From contig NC_056523.1 in NCBI RefSeq assembly GCF_019175285.1, positions 125,668,294 through 125,732,293 on the forward strand: DNA of 64,000 nt, written 5' to 3'. The translations under genes were made by a program, and so were the position numbers. Positions 24,001 to 34,378 of the stretch are shown one piece after another. The notes under the pieces were generated by a model. The model was not told the DNA's origin. It made no database searches and worked only from the letters and a program-made list of their open reading frames with translations. How positions within the stretch are numbered: position 1 is the stretch's first letter; every line of letters begins with the position of its first letter. Origin of the DNA: Sceloporus undulatus (lineage: Eukaryota; Chordata; Lepidosauria; Squamata; Phrynosomatidae).

Positions 24001-27000
24001 TGCATGGTTTCCTCCTTGACTCCCAGCTGTTGCCAATCTGGTGACTTTCACACCAAAATGGGTACTTTTCAGAGCCTTTGGTGTGATTTTGGTGCTTGGT
24101 TTTAAAGGTAATTTTGAGAGTTGAAATGAGTTCCAATTATTTTTATTCAATTAGGGCTAGGTTTTATTGCCATATTAACATTATGGGGACTTTTCAGCAT
24201 TTTGACTGAATATTTGGTGAGATATGGGGGGGGGGGGGGGGGTGGGTTTTGCCAAAGTTTTGGGGGGGGAATTTCGAGGCTTGTTGGCAACAGGAGGTTG
24301 CCAGACTCAAGAAGAGGAGCTCCTCCTCTGTTTGGTCCCCAAGGCAGCACAGGGGAGAGGGCCATTTCCTTTGGCACCGAGGCGAGGATGATGAGGAAGA
24401 GGAGGAGGAGGTGCGTGGCCATTTTCAATATTTATTTTGCCCTTATGTATTTTTTGTAACTTTGACTGCCAAGGCTTAGTGCTCTGGAATTCTGGTGTCT
24501 GTGAGGCATTTGGCCTTCTCTGTCAGAGAGCTCTGGTGCCACAATAAACTACAGTTCCCAGGATTCCATAGCATTGAGTCCTGGCAGTCAAAGCAGTGTG
24601 TTTTGGACACAGATATCCTCCTTTTGTGAGTTAATGAATGAATCCAGTCCCTAGCCTTTCTATCTCTCTCACACTCTGCAGGAGTAATAACCCACTTTGA
24701 GACTGCTTTAACTCAATGGTAGGGAATCCTGGGAATGCTAGTGTTTGGGAGACATTGAGACTTCTCTGTCAGAGGCTCTGAAGCCACAATAGACTACAAT
24801 TCCCAGGATTCCCCAGCACTGAGCAGTCTCAAACTGGACCATTTCCTCAGTGTGGATGCACCTGGTGAGGCATTCTGGGCACTGCAGTTCAACTACATTT
24901 GGAGGGTTATGTGACTCCCTGTCAGAGATAGCTCTGGGGCCACAGTGCACCAGTGTATTTCCTGTTTTGGGGGGCCCCGGGCCCCTCCCGGCACGGGTGC
25001 AGCCCAAAAACCGGGACCCCCCCGGTTGCAGCCAAGTTGCTGCGGCCTGAAGGCCTCGCTGCCTTCCTCCTCCGCCTCGGGGAGGCGGGGAGGAAGAGGA
25101 GGACAGCGAGGCCTGCCTGGGGTGGAGGAGGCGACTCCGCGCGTGCCCGCACCACCCTCCTCCTCCACCCCCTCGCCCCCAGGCTTGGCGCCCGCCCGCA
25201 GCATAAAGGAGACAAAGGCGAACGGAGCTAGTGCCTCTTGCGCGCGGGCGCGCGGGGAGGAGAAGAAGAGGGGGCGGAGGAAGCAGGGGAAGGTGGCGCA
25301 CCTGCGCGGAGAGGCAGGGAGGGTGGTGCGCCCGCGAGCAAAATGCGCTGGCTCCGTCCGCCTTTGCCTCCCCGCGCGGCCGCGCCACTCACCTCCTCCT
25401 CCTCCGCCCCCTCTTCTCCAGCAGGCCGCGCGGCCGCGTGGAGAACAAGGCAAAGCTGAAGGCAGTTTGCCTCCTGAGCGCAGCCGCGCGCCACCCTCCT
25501 CCTCCGCCCCGTCCGCCCCAGCCCCCAGGCAAATGGAGGAGGGGGAGAAGGAGGAGGAGGAGGAGGAGGAAAAGGAGGAGAGGAAGGAGTGAGTGGCCAG
25601 AGAGGCCTCAAGGTGGGTTTTTTTTTGGGGGGGGTGTGCTTTTAATGCTAACAAGTCTCCCTTACTTTGACAGTGATAGTGTAGTGGTGATGATGATGAT
25701 GAAGATGATATGAGTGGGTCAGCTTGAGAGGCATGCATGCACTGTTTCAGAAGCTGAGAGAGTGTGACTTTCCAAAGTGCCTTTTCTGTGTGGTTTTGGT
25801 TCTGAGGCAAGGCCATTGTAAATTGCTGTGATTTTTACAAACTCATGCGCAGTGAAGAAGTCCCTTGACACACACTTCTGAGAAGTACACTTGGTGCAAG
25901 AATGGTGAAACCACCTTGACATGTTCAATATGCATAGCCATGTTAAACCATGCTAAGTGTTAAACCCAAGGAGTTTGGTTATGGAATAAGCCTCTGATGC
26001 AAGAGGCCATGTTCAGTAAAGCCATGTGAAATGCCCAAATGTGCTGTCGTGTGTGTTTTGGAATGGAGGTCGGGGGTGTTTTGCCAGAAAGGGAAGTCCA
26101 TTTCTGCCATCTGTCTAGAAATAATGCCCAAATGTCCTCCATTTTGATCATGCCTAAGAAACAGGCATTTATATTAACCTTTTTTTAAAAAAAAAAATCA
26201 ATTTTTGCGTGTGTCCTCCATTTATAAAAAATTTGTCCTACATCAAAAAATTTGTCCTACAATTGTCCTACATTTGTCCCGGTTTGGAGGTCCTGACTTA
26301 TGGCAACCCTAAGGACATGTCCTCTTCTGTCAAATTTCAAAATGTCCTCCATTTTGATCATGCCTAAGAAACATGCATTTATATTTAAAAATTTTAAAAA
26401 TCATCAATTTTTTCATGTGTCCTCCATTTATTAAAACTGTCCTACATTTGAAAATGTTGTCCTACATTTGTCCTACATTTGTCCCAGTTTGGAGGTCCTG
26501 ACTTATGGCAACCCTACCCAGCACGGCTCCACCCCGAGTCCTGCCCCGAGCTCTCCTTGATCCTAGCAAGGCCTTGCTAATAGCGTGACAGTCAAGGAGG
26601 AGGAGGTGGGTGCTGGGAGCCAGGACTGGTGCCAAACTCGGGATGGGACATTCAAAAGGGTTAAAAACCACGAATGTCCTGGCAGAAACGCTTCAGAAGT
26701 GTGGAGGTGGGATAGCCAGTCACACTTCTGAAGCCTCATCGAAACACATCCTGCTCTTCTCCCTTTGATGAATCGTTCGCAGAGCAGCCATTTCTGTAAT
26801 AACAGGAACTTCAGTCATTACAAAAATGGCTGCTCCACGAACAATTCATTGACAGAAGAAGAGTGGACGCCTCAATGACGCTTTAGAAGCATGACCGGCT
26901 ATCCCACCTCGCACTTCTGAAGTGTTTGGGCAACAATTCCAGTATGGTAAGTGCCTTGTGTGATAATCCCCATAAGCATTGCTTGTCTCCCCATGGAAAA

Positions 27001-30000
27001 TGGAACATGAGAAGCCACTGGGAAAATAGAATGCAGACTGAATATTCACCTTCCTCTCCACCTCTCCCAAGTCCACTCTACCCTCCATCTTGCTTTTGAT
27101 AGAGTACAAAAGCAGGAAGCATGCCCGTTTCTTTTTCTCTTATTTTTTGTGAAGTGACTGAACTGAGAGCAGTGCACTGACAGCCAGTTCAATGGATACA
27201 GTTGATGTCATTTTGTTGTCGAGTTTTGGCACTATTTGTCCCTTTTACTTAGTTACAGAAACCTCATTGCAAAATAGATATTGCATCAAGTTTGGAGGGG
27301 TGAGGAAGAAAGGGGGAAGGGAAGGAAGGGGGAGGGAGCGAGTGGGAGGAAAGGAGGGAGGGAGAAGGAAAGAGAAAGAGCTCATGTCTTTTAAATACAC
27401 AGAAATGGTACCCAGGGAAAGGTCTGAGTTTGAGAACTGGACTTACATCTCAGGCTTGCCATCACAAGGGCTACTATCACCATCACCAGGCAGCAGAACA
27501 GCACAACACAGAAGATGATGAAGTGTTTTTTGCCAAAGGCTCTCCCCTCCTGTTCATCCAGAAACATAACTGATGCTGCAGATAATAACAGTTATGGAAG
27601 TCATAGGAAGGCTAGAGGTTTTACAGAGCAGATTTACTGAGAATTTTAGAAAGCATACCATTCCTATTGTATTATATGGCCAAGATCATATACACTTTTA
27701 ATGCAGTGTAACTATACACCAGCATAGTTGTGGTGGAACTCACAGGTACACAATGGATCGTGCAGTGGACGCCTCTACCTTGATCCCCTCCATTGTGCAA
27801 CAGTTAGCTCTCTACCCGCCAAGTCAAAGAGAGAGGTCTGTATGTGAGCTTGGTTTCACTGGGGACCATGTGTACACAATCCCTGAGAAAATATCCCTGC
27901 TTGAACAACTATTTTAAAGTTATTATAGTGCCCCACTATATTATTTTATTATTGTGGCCTTGATATTTTCATTTGTTTGTTTGTGTGAACTTTCCTAAAG
28001 AGTTATAAGAAATCTTGAATCCTATCAATGATGGTTGATTTTAAGCAACATACAGCATGTAGGGATGCCACGGCTCAAGTGGTTAAGACGCTGACTCTGT
28101 TGATTGAAAGATTGGCAACTTAAGGTCTGGGTGCTGCATGATGGGGTGAGCATCTGTCACTAGTTGCAGCTTCTGCCAACCTAGCAGTTTGAAAGCATGC
28201 AAATCCAAGTAGATAGATAGGTACCACTACTCAGTGGAAAGGTAACAGCATTTGGTGGAGTCATGCTGGCCACATGACCGCCTGAGCAGTCCTTCGACAA
28301 TGCTGGTTCTTCAGTTTAGAAATGGAGCTGAGCAGTCGGTTACAACTAGACATTCATGTCAAGGGACTGCCTTTACTTTACTTTTACAGCATGTCACCAT
28401 TTTGTACTGTGTGAGCCAAGATTCTACCTACGGTATTTAGTTTATAAAGTGGTGACTTACACTGAAGATTATAATTGTCTACAGGAAACCAAAATACCTG
28501 ACTACCAAATAATCAATATGATTCCCTGAATAATTTTAATAATTTATTCTTAGAATGCCCCACAATGCCCGTTTCCTATAAAATATACTATTTTAGTTAT
28601 ATTCACATGCTTTCCAGAGCATTTTGTACACTACAAATGTCAGTTGCACAGATGCATTAAATATTTTACCTGGCTCCATTTTTACTCCTTCTTGCATGAG
28701 TTTCCTCGTCTGCAGGCCAGAAAATGGGTCAGACTCATATTCCAGTACAGAAGCATTCTCATAGCTCTGGTCAGAAGTTACCGATTCTAGGGACAGAAAA
28801 AGCATTCTTAAGGGATTGTCTGTTTGCCTGGGATGCCAACTGATGACCCTCCAGTTAGAGTGCCGTGATCATGATTATTCAGATAAAGATTAGTATATGC
28901 CTTAAAGAATCAGAGTTGGCATCTCCCACCAGAGGCCAAAATATCGCTTCACATATTACATTACTTCTACACCAAAGAAAGCATTTTTCACATGACAAAA
29001 ATCAACACAGCTGTCCCCAGGAACCAGTTTTGATTGTACCATGTGTTTATTTTCAAGAAGCTGGAAAACTAGTCATATAGTGGGCAGATATTGCTTTGCA
29101 GATTCCTGGGATAGATCCACCTGTCTGCTGATGTTTACTTGGCTATCTTTAGTGCATTGCAGATATAGCTAGAGGTATTTGGTACATTTTGTTGTGTTAC
29201 AACCTGAAAGTAAAATGGAGTCAGGTGGTATACACAAGACACTCAACACTGAAAGCACAAACTGGTACTTGCATACATTTTCATCCCATTTGCTCTAAAA
29301 CGCCTAAGATAGAGATCCTTGGATCCCATCCTGGGGGAAAGATGGGATATAAATCAAAATAAATTAATAAATAAAATATTTTAATAGAAAAGCAACTAAA
29401 GTTAGTATCATTTAATGGTCCGTCTGTATTTAGCCAATTTAAGTTATGGACAATTTTCTTCTTATCTGTTAAATCTCACCCACAACCAGGACTTCCAGCG
29501 CCATTTTCATAATGATAAACATTCTACGCAGATGTGAAGGCAGTCGAGCTGCTTTGTCCAGGTTGCCTTTCCCTGTCACACATTCCCCATTATGGACCTT
29601 AAGCTCTCTGTTCTTCAGAGAATTTTTTGCACTTTTAGACACAACACTATTTGCTAGCAATTAAAGTGTGCTTTTAAAGCATGCAATAACTATACTTTTG
29701 TTTTAGAAGACATATTTTGAGAAAGCTTATATTTGCAAGAAGGCAGCTGACTTTTGCTAGGCTACACTGAGATTCTAAAAAACAAAAACCCAAAAACCAA
29801 TAACACTACTTTTTCATTAAAGTTTTCCATGCAGTAGGTTTGGGAAAACTTTGGTCTTTCAGAGGTTTTGGATTTCACCTCCCAGAAGCCCCAACCAGCA
29901 TAGACAACAGAAAGGATTGTAAGAATTGTTATCTAAAACATCTAGAGAGTCAAAGGCTCTCCACTCTTGCCACACAGATTCAAAATAATTTTTGATTTCT

Positions 30001-30300
30001 GTCCCAAGATATTTGATTGCTCTTGGAGAACTGTGTCTATATGATGTAGCAGGCAAAGTTAGAAATTGGACATCTTGCCTGTCTAGAATACTTACCGAAG
30101 GAAATTCTTTTTCTCTCTGTTGTGTCAACATGCCTAGAATGAGAGCAATCGTTTGAGAATTTCTTGTCATTCTCTCTATTACCTGTTCTTGCATGTTCTG
30201 GTCCTGAATGCACCTCTGGAGTATGAGACAGTGTCTCTGAAACACTGTCATTCTGGTATTCTTCACTGCAGTAGTCTTCATTCTGGTAGGCATCATCCAT
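12836..30300 (-). CDS. Lectin gene B: complete six-exon type II C-type lectin receptor
   Basis: Coding exons are 30300-30183, 28786-28670, 27575-27447, 20682-20537, 19291-19182 and 13013-12836 (798 nt, 265 residues plus stop). Every junction has GT-AG ends and compatible phases, and no stop interrupts, so it looks functional. Residues 1-39 and 40-78 are cytosolic with several tyrosine motifs (YQNED, EEYQND, QSYENA). Residues about 90-120 hold the signal anchor and the rest is the C-type lectin domain, with no neck. FWIGL and WKWVDGT are canonical core motifs. The third exon has EWNSIDC and YICEK but no EPN or WND, so classic calcium-dependent sugar binding is unlikely and a protein ligand, as in NK-receptor-like lectins, is more likely (inference). 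The gene is a tandem duplicate of gene A with introns much enlarged by transposons. The human syntenic block holds FCER2, CLEC4G and CD209, but I cannot name a one-to-one orthologue. Confidence 0.87.
13358..16241 (-). CDS. L2 LINE endonuclease-reverse transcriptase ORF, one frame change
   Basis: The N-terminal part (frame opening at 16241, [12 protein letters not shown]) carries the start of an APE-type endonuclease ([17 protein letters not shown]). The main frame of about 860 residues continues from IYRPPGS and [11 protein letters not shown] (endonuclease). It runs through the reverse transcriptase fingers ([15 protein letters not shown]), palm ([22 protein letters not shown]) and thumb to a stop near 13358. 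The two parts are in different frames, with the switch in or beside a run of seven G and five G on the plus strand at about 15919-15933. This could be a true mutation or a homopolymer base-call error. Otherwise no stop interrupts it. It replicates the LINE by target-primed reverse transcription. Confidence 0.85.
16441..16840. repeat. Tandem repeat of about 65 bp at the L2 LINE 5' end
   Basis: Units starting with TGAGG-GGCCTGGTGGATGAAA recur at about 16473, 16531, 16596 and 16661 (spacings 58, 65, 65). Beyond them GGTGTTAA blocks recur about 70 bp apart (near 16730 and 16800). Position suggests promoter monomers of the LINE. Confidence 0.65.
16930..17475 (+). mobile_element. Bov-B (RTE clade) LINE fragment, reverse transcriptase C-terminal part
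   Basis: Translations of consecutive pieces read [20 protein letters not shown], then [20 protein letters not shown] and [10 protein letters not shown], then [14 protein letters not shown]. This is the Bov-B/RTE C-terminal block. It is 5' and 3' truncated with a frame change near 17160, so it is dead. Confidence 0.75.
17640..18310. other. Intron sequence of gene B, no recognised element
   Basis: A C-run at 17926-17942 and otherwise unassigned AT-rich sequence. Confidence 0.4.
18314..18560 (+). mobile_element. Sauria-SINE-like copy, 5' truncated
   Basis: Contains AACCTAGCAGTTTGAAAGCA, then GGTAACAGCATTC, TCTTCGGCTTAGAAACGGAG, and an ACCTTTACCTTT tail, as in the squamate Sauria SINE mobilised by Bov-B. 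It lacks the tRNA-like head. Confidence 0.8.
19182..19291 (-). CDS. Lectin gene B exon 5: second C-type lectin domain exon
   Basis: Acceptor TTCCTTAG, donor GTAAGT, 110 nt, phase 0 to phase 2. It encodes [20 protein letters not shown] and then [16 protein letters not shown] and the W-x-W-x-D/N-G core are hallmark residues of the fold. It is too short and split to stand out as an open frame, and was found by reading the motif. Confidence 0.9.
20537..20682 (-). CDS. Lectin gene B exon 4: first C-type lectin domain exon
   Basis: Acceptor TTGCAG, donor GTGAAT, 146 nt. It reads [20 protein letters not shown] and ends [10 protein letters not shown]. The split codon with the membrane exon gives Cys directly before the domain, so there is no neck or coiled-coil exon. 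The exon ends in phase 0. Confidence 0.9.
21046..22625 (-). mobile_element. L2-clade LINE fragment, 5' truncated
   Basis: AAT-repeat 3' tail at 21051-21090 and reverse transcriptase pieces on the minus strand, including [31 protein letters not shown] and [12 protein letters not shown]. Several frame breaks are present. It sits in the membrane-to-lectin intron of gene B. It belongs to a different L2 family from the element at 13.1-16.8 kb. Confidence 0.8.
22905..23143. mobile_element. 239-bp palindromic MITE, copy 2
   Basis: Flanked by TA, with inverted ends AGTGGTGCCTCGGGA and TCCCGAGGCACCACCG. Read in reverse it matches copy 1 (5599-5837) closely, at identical length. Confidence 0.75.
23195..23935. 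repeat. Minisatellite of about 80-85 bp units, about nine copies
   Basis: The words CTGGCTAGGCCC and GAGGAGGCCTTGCC recur about every 80-85 bp (for example near 23589, 23672, 23757, 23838, 23917). It is GC-rich and divergent between units. Long open frames here are products of the repeat. Confidence 0.75.
24478..24870. repeat. Two copies of a palindromic MITE with CCCAGGATTCCATAGC cores
   Basis: Copies at about 24478-24610 and 24688-24870 share ACTACAGTTCCCAGGATTCC and GTCAGAG words with the full copies at 35788, 38658, 46348 and 63330. Each is imperfectly self-complementary. Confidence 0.65.
24950..25610. other. CpG-rich block inside lectin gene B intron
   Basis: About 650 bp of very high GC with dense CpG (GCGCGCGGGCGCGCGGGG near 25239) and purine-rich GGAGGAGG tracts. 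It looks like a CpG island, but no exon could be supported. It may be an internal promoter, or a host promoter piece carried in with the repeats that fill 20.9-26.9 kb. Confidence 0.4.
26125..26515. repeat. Tandem duplication of an approximately 200-bp transposon end
   Basis: AATGTCCTCCATTTTGATCA begins near 26128 and again near 26340. Each unit runs to GGAGGTCCTGACTTATGGCA and ACCCT (ending 26310 and 26515). An inverted counterpart, AGGGTTGCCATAA, stands at 22635 and another at 23938. Confidence 0.6.
26683..26930. mobile_element. Fold-back MITE with arms of about 110 bp
   Basis: Left arm (CTTCAGAAGTGTGGAGGTGG, then GAGCAGCCATTTCTGTAAT) is repeated inverted on the right (ATTACAAAAATGGCTGCTC, then CCCACCTCGCACTTCTGAAG). 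The central loop is about 16 bp. Nonautonomous; superfamily unknown. Confidence 0.65.
27447..27575 (-). CDS. Lectin gene B exon 3: transmembrane segment
   Basis: Acceptor TCTGCAG, donor GTAAGT, 129 nt. [13 protein letters not shown] precedes a hydrophobic helix ([15 protein letters not shown], then VALVMASLR). It is 31 of 42 residues identical to the gene A exon by my count, and the same length. Confidence 0.87.
28060..28388 (+). mobile_element. Sauria-SINE-like copy, nearly full length
   Basis: Begins GGATGCCACGGCTCAAGTGG with a tRNA-type A box, continues with AACCTAGCAGTTTGAAAGCA and CCACATGACCGCCTGAGCAG, and ends in a CTTTACTTTACTTTTA tail. It lies in gene B's intron between tail exon 2 and the membrane exon. 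The family is diagnostic of squamates. Confidence 0.8.
28670..28786 (-). CDS. Lectin gene B exon 2: second cytoplasmic segment
   Basis: Acceptor CCCTAG, donor GTAAAA, 117 nt, phase 1 to phase 1. It reads [20 protein letters not shown] and ends VKMEP. The YENA motif is shared with gene A and resembles YENV of gene C. The LEYESD site lacks the aliphatic +3 residue needed for an ITIM. Confidence 0.83.
29310..29380 (+). repeat. SINE or L2 tail fragment
   Basis: GGGATATAAATCAAAATAAA followed by TTAATAAATAAA, a standard L2-type 3' end. Confidence 0.45.
30183..30300 (-). CDS. Lectin gene B exon 1: start and first cytoplasmic segment
   Basis: Encodes [18 protein letters not shown] and then a Ser- and His-rich stretch ending EHART. 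Donor GTAATA follows an AACAG, phase 1. An upstream in-frame ATG exists at 30454-30456, but the ATG at 30300 aligns with the start of gene A. Confidence 0.8.
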
Positions 30301-30464
30301 GGCAGTGCCAGGTTGCATTAGTAGTTGCAGATACAGTTCTTGGGAGGCATGTAACCGGATGCTTGTGTTCCCTATCATAATCAGTTTCCTTTCTATCTGA
30401 TAAGCCACAAAAGGGCTGTTTTCTATGTAAAAGTCATTGGAGAATGCAGCTCCCAAGAATTAAC

Positions 30465-33400
30465 ATTTGGCTTGTTTGTTTATTTGTCTATGGGATTTAT
30501 ATCCTATCTTTCTCTCAAAATGGGGTTCAGTGTTCCTGTGATAAGTGATAACCACTCAACTTGGATGGCAGGTGGGCAAAAAAAGGCACAAACATGTTCA
30601 TCAACCTCATCTTTATTTTCTCTTGGATATTTGTCACATGCAGCTGGATCTTAAAGGCATTTATCCAGAAATCCAGTGGAACTTGCTGTGGAAATGCCCA
30701 GTTGCGCTAAATGGAAGGCCAACCTGTACCACCCCAATTTCAGAGAATTCCACCATCTTGCAATTTATACTTTTCATCCTGGAACTCCAAAAGATGCAAG
30801 TTGGTTTTCAATTTGGTAGGAAGCAAATAGCAGCTAGGTTCGGAGTCTAATCACATTTGAGCAAGCTCAGCTGGTTTAATCTTTACCTACACCTGTCCTG
30901 TCAAAATGCTGTTGAGCATGCAGAAGAAATATGTAATGTGCTGGAATGTGCAGAGTTCATAAGCCAGACCTCTGTTATTTGGGGTTTGTTTTTATACAAA
31001 TGCAGACAGAGAAAAGTTGCAAGCAGAAAAGCATTTATTTTCCCAGTAATTATAAATATTTAATTACTTCATATATTTAAAGCTGTAATTGATGTACACC
31101 TGTATTATTCATTTGAAAAGCCATGTGCATGAAGAAGAATGTGAATGGAAAACAGATGTTGAAGAAGAAACTCTGTACTCTGGTAACTGTTTTTAAGTAT
31201 CAATCATCTTCTCAGAAGCAGCTCTTGGTCCATGGTGGGTGTTTAATTAAATAATGCCTAAAGCAAACATTTCTAAACAATTAAAGTCCTTTCTGTTTTT
31301 ACACATTAGTTATTAGGATCCACCTCCAACTTTCTAGAGTCAAGGAGATGCATTTCCTTGTCAGTTACACCTACCTAGTAACTGTTATAATGTAACTGCA
31401 GGAAAAAAAATCAAGTTTATACTTTATACTTCTTTTGTAATAAGAAAACTTCCCACTCTTGTTGGTGAAGAAAAGCCATCATATGCAACACAGTGTCAAG
31501 CAGTCCAAAGAAACAAAACAAGCATAAGTAATAATCTGCAATTCTATGTACATTTTAGCTCCAAAATAACTGTGCACAGAAAAGGGTAAATTTCATTACT
31601 TGTACTCCCTATTGTATTGCATGATAGCAAGGCTACCACTTCTACTGAGAGATAAATAATGCTTAGGACTGATTCACATGCATATACACAAGTCTGATAT
31701 TTACTGAAAGAAACCATCTGGGAGGAAAGCTGTATTAGTTTCTCTCTAGAAATTTTAAGTGGGTCATTATCCAAACTTTTCTCACTTTTGCAAATCATCA
31801 GCTTACTTTTCTTCAATAAGTTATGTTGTGACATAATGCTAGCAGAGGCAAGATAAAACTTTTGTACTACCATTCCTTTCAACAATATCTTTTATGCTAC
31901 TTGCAGAATTCTTCAAACCAAATTTGAAGAACCAAATTTGCCACGACCCCACTTGAATTCATTTCTACAACATGGCATAGCTACAGGAAGGAATTGCATA
32001 AGATTCCAATTCAACTCCAATTCAACTTTATACAGTGGGTCCTCCAAACTTTCTGTTTCTAGATCCACAAATTCAACTGGCCATGGAATGTCACACCCCA
32101 TAATATTAAATGGGAGTGGCATGAACACATGTTCACGTTATGAGGCATGATCACCTGCTTCCCCCCCCCCTCATATCCATGCAATTTCTCAGAACCAATC
32201 CCCTGTGGATTGGAAGGACTCGCTGTAACTTCTTTAGGGATATGAAGGCCTGGAAAATAAATGTAAATGTTCAGGGGAGGGGGGGGAATCCTCATTCCTG
32301 GAATTTGGGCTGTTTTCACATCTAATCTTTCCTGGCTGCTAGTATCTCATTTGGAAAGTCTGCTCACTTAGACAGAAAGTCCATAGTGTAACTCATAAAC
32401 TGTAAAAAAAACCACAGAACCTCAATAAGATACAGCAGTTTAGTGGGACATTCTCCACTAAAGCATATAAAACCTAGAAATAACAATTTAACATTTTTGG
32501 ATGAACTCTTTTTACATGAGGTGAATTAATATTAAACCTCTCTCAATCTATGAACTATACTCTGAGAACAGGAAAGCTTCATTTTCAAAGAATACACACA
32601 CTACATTGCTAAACATATAACAAGGACATATTCTTCCCCTACAGTAAATTCACACATAAATCAAATGATTCACTCACATAGTGCCCATCAGTGTCACCTT
32701 AATGTGTTTGTTGTGTAAAGCACAGGGATTATTTTAATTTATCTCACTAAAGAAAAAGGAAGGTTCAGAGAGGAAGGCATTAAAAAGGTCACTAAAGAGA
32801 TATTTTTCAGCACTTTTACTTGGTAAACCAATTAATCAAAACATTTAGTGCCTTTAGTTAGCAGGATAATTTCAAACTAGTTTTAAAAATGCTGCAAACA
32901 ACTTTCAACAAAATAGGAATGGTTACACATCATACAAAACTACTGTTGAGCTCAGTGTTCCACCATCTATTTCCCATCAGATGCTTCATTCTGAAATACC
33001 CATCATCCCTGACCTATGCCTGTGTTGCCTGGGAACTGTGAGCCAGTCATCCAGAGTAACTCAGGTTGAGGAAGGCCAATTTGCTAGTCTTTGCATGAGC
33101 AGATTAAGAGCCTGAGCAAACCTCAGGGACCTACCCACTCCTTCCTTCCACTTAACTTGGGGAAGGAGTAAGTCCATTCATGCTATGTCTGATTCCTGGG
33201 CTGTTAATATGTGCAAACTGGACATCATTGTTTTAACAACCCCATAACCACTAAACAAACCAATTACAAAATCAGGATTGTTTAGCTGGCTAATTTAAGC
33301 CATGTTTCCAGGTCTGTACACGAGAGGATAGGAATCAGGTAAAGCAAAACTAAAATCTAGTTTATTCTTCCTTCTGGCCAATGTCCTCAGTCGCATTTGC

Positions 33401-34378
33401 AGGTTTTTCTCTCATGTGCACCATGCTGAAGTATGGTTTAGCATTACTTATATATCTATATCTTCTCCCCTCATCCACCTGATATAAAAGGACAAGAATA
33501 CTCAATGGTGAGAGAGACAGCACTTTCCCCTTTTTTTCAGAATATAGCAGAAAATGAGTCTGACTAACCTAATGGGAAAGCCCTGTTAGTAAAAGCTTTT
33601 GGAATAATTCTCAAAGAAGCCTTTACTTGACAGCTCCCAAGCCTTGCAGGCAGGGAAGCAAAAACAGATTTAAATATCTGTTGCCTTTTGCTCTCTACAG
33701 CAGAAACTATATGGGTAGCAAAGCGTACTTTTCACAGAAGCAAACAGTCTTTTTGATGTTTTACTCTTGTTCTGAAATACTTTATTCAAAGTGGTTGGTC
33801 TCCAAACCAGTGCAACTCAAAAGGAAACTACTCATTTAATTTGTAAGTTGCCTGTTTTGCCACGCCATCTTCAGATCATTCTTGCAGGCAAGAGAGCAAG
33901 TAAGTGGTGAAGGCGAGTAACAACTGACAGGGACTAGCTAAGAAGCAGCAGAATAAGAGAGGCTTTACAGTTCATTCCAAACCAGATGGCCTAGCAAAAT
34001 ATACCCTTGGCTAATATTTTCTAGTGGTAAGTTCTATGGGGTAACAATAAAAATGTGCAAGGCAACAGCACTGAGGAAAGCTCTGCATCAAATCACACAT
34101 AATTTAGCTCTCCTTAGCAGATGGTATATCTCTTTGCAGGGGAAACAATTCCATTCCGTCTAACAAGAGTAAAGAAACATATCTGTAGATTTTTTGGAAA
34201 CAAAAGTGGTCCTAGATAAACAGTATAAACATTCACTGTCAGCATCAGCATATGGGAGACAATGCCTCACTCTGGAGCTTGCTGCCCCTTACTGTAAACC
34301 GTCCAAACATAGTTAGGGAAATTATTTTAGAATACTAAGTACATATGTACAATGCAGATCACTTCACAGTGAATGAAG
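30465..34378. other. Intergenic stretch and presumed TRAPPC5 3' UTR, few repeats
   Basis: Apart from an L2-tail piece (30475-30530) and a small MITE (32033-32225), no element or exon is recognised. The part nearest 34378 should be TRAPPC5 3' UTR. Minus-strand AATAAA signals occur at about 33780 and 33362, and which is used cannot be told. Confidence 0.45.
32033..32225. mobile_element. 193-bp Tigger/mariner-like MITE
   Basis: TA-flanked, starting CAGTGGGTCCTCCAAACTTT and ending GGACTCGCTG. Confidence 0.45.

Noticed and set aside
23301-24005. 234-codon minus-strand open frame
   Set aside because: It is the translation of the 80-85 bp minisatellite.
24893-25816. 307-codon minus-strand open frame
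   Set aside because: It lies in the CpG-rich and purine-tract block, is low in complexity, and shows no domain or splice pattern; the GC content alone explains it.
31544-31885. 113-codon minus-strand open frame downstream of TRAPPC5
   Set aside because: No family motif and AT-rich noncoding composition; likely chance.
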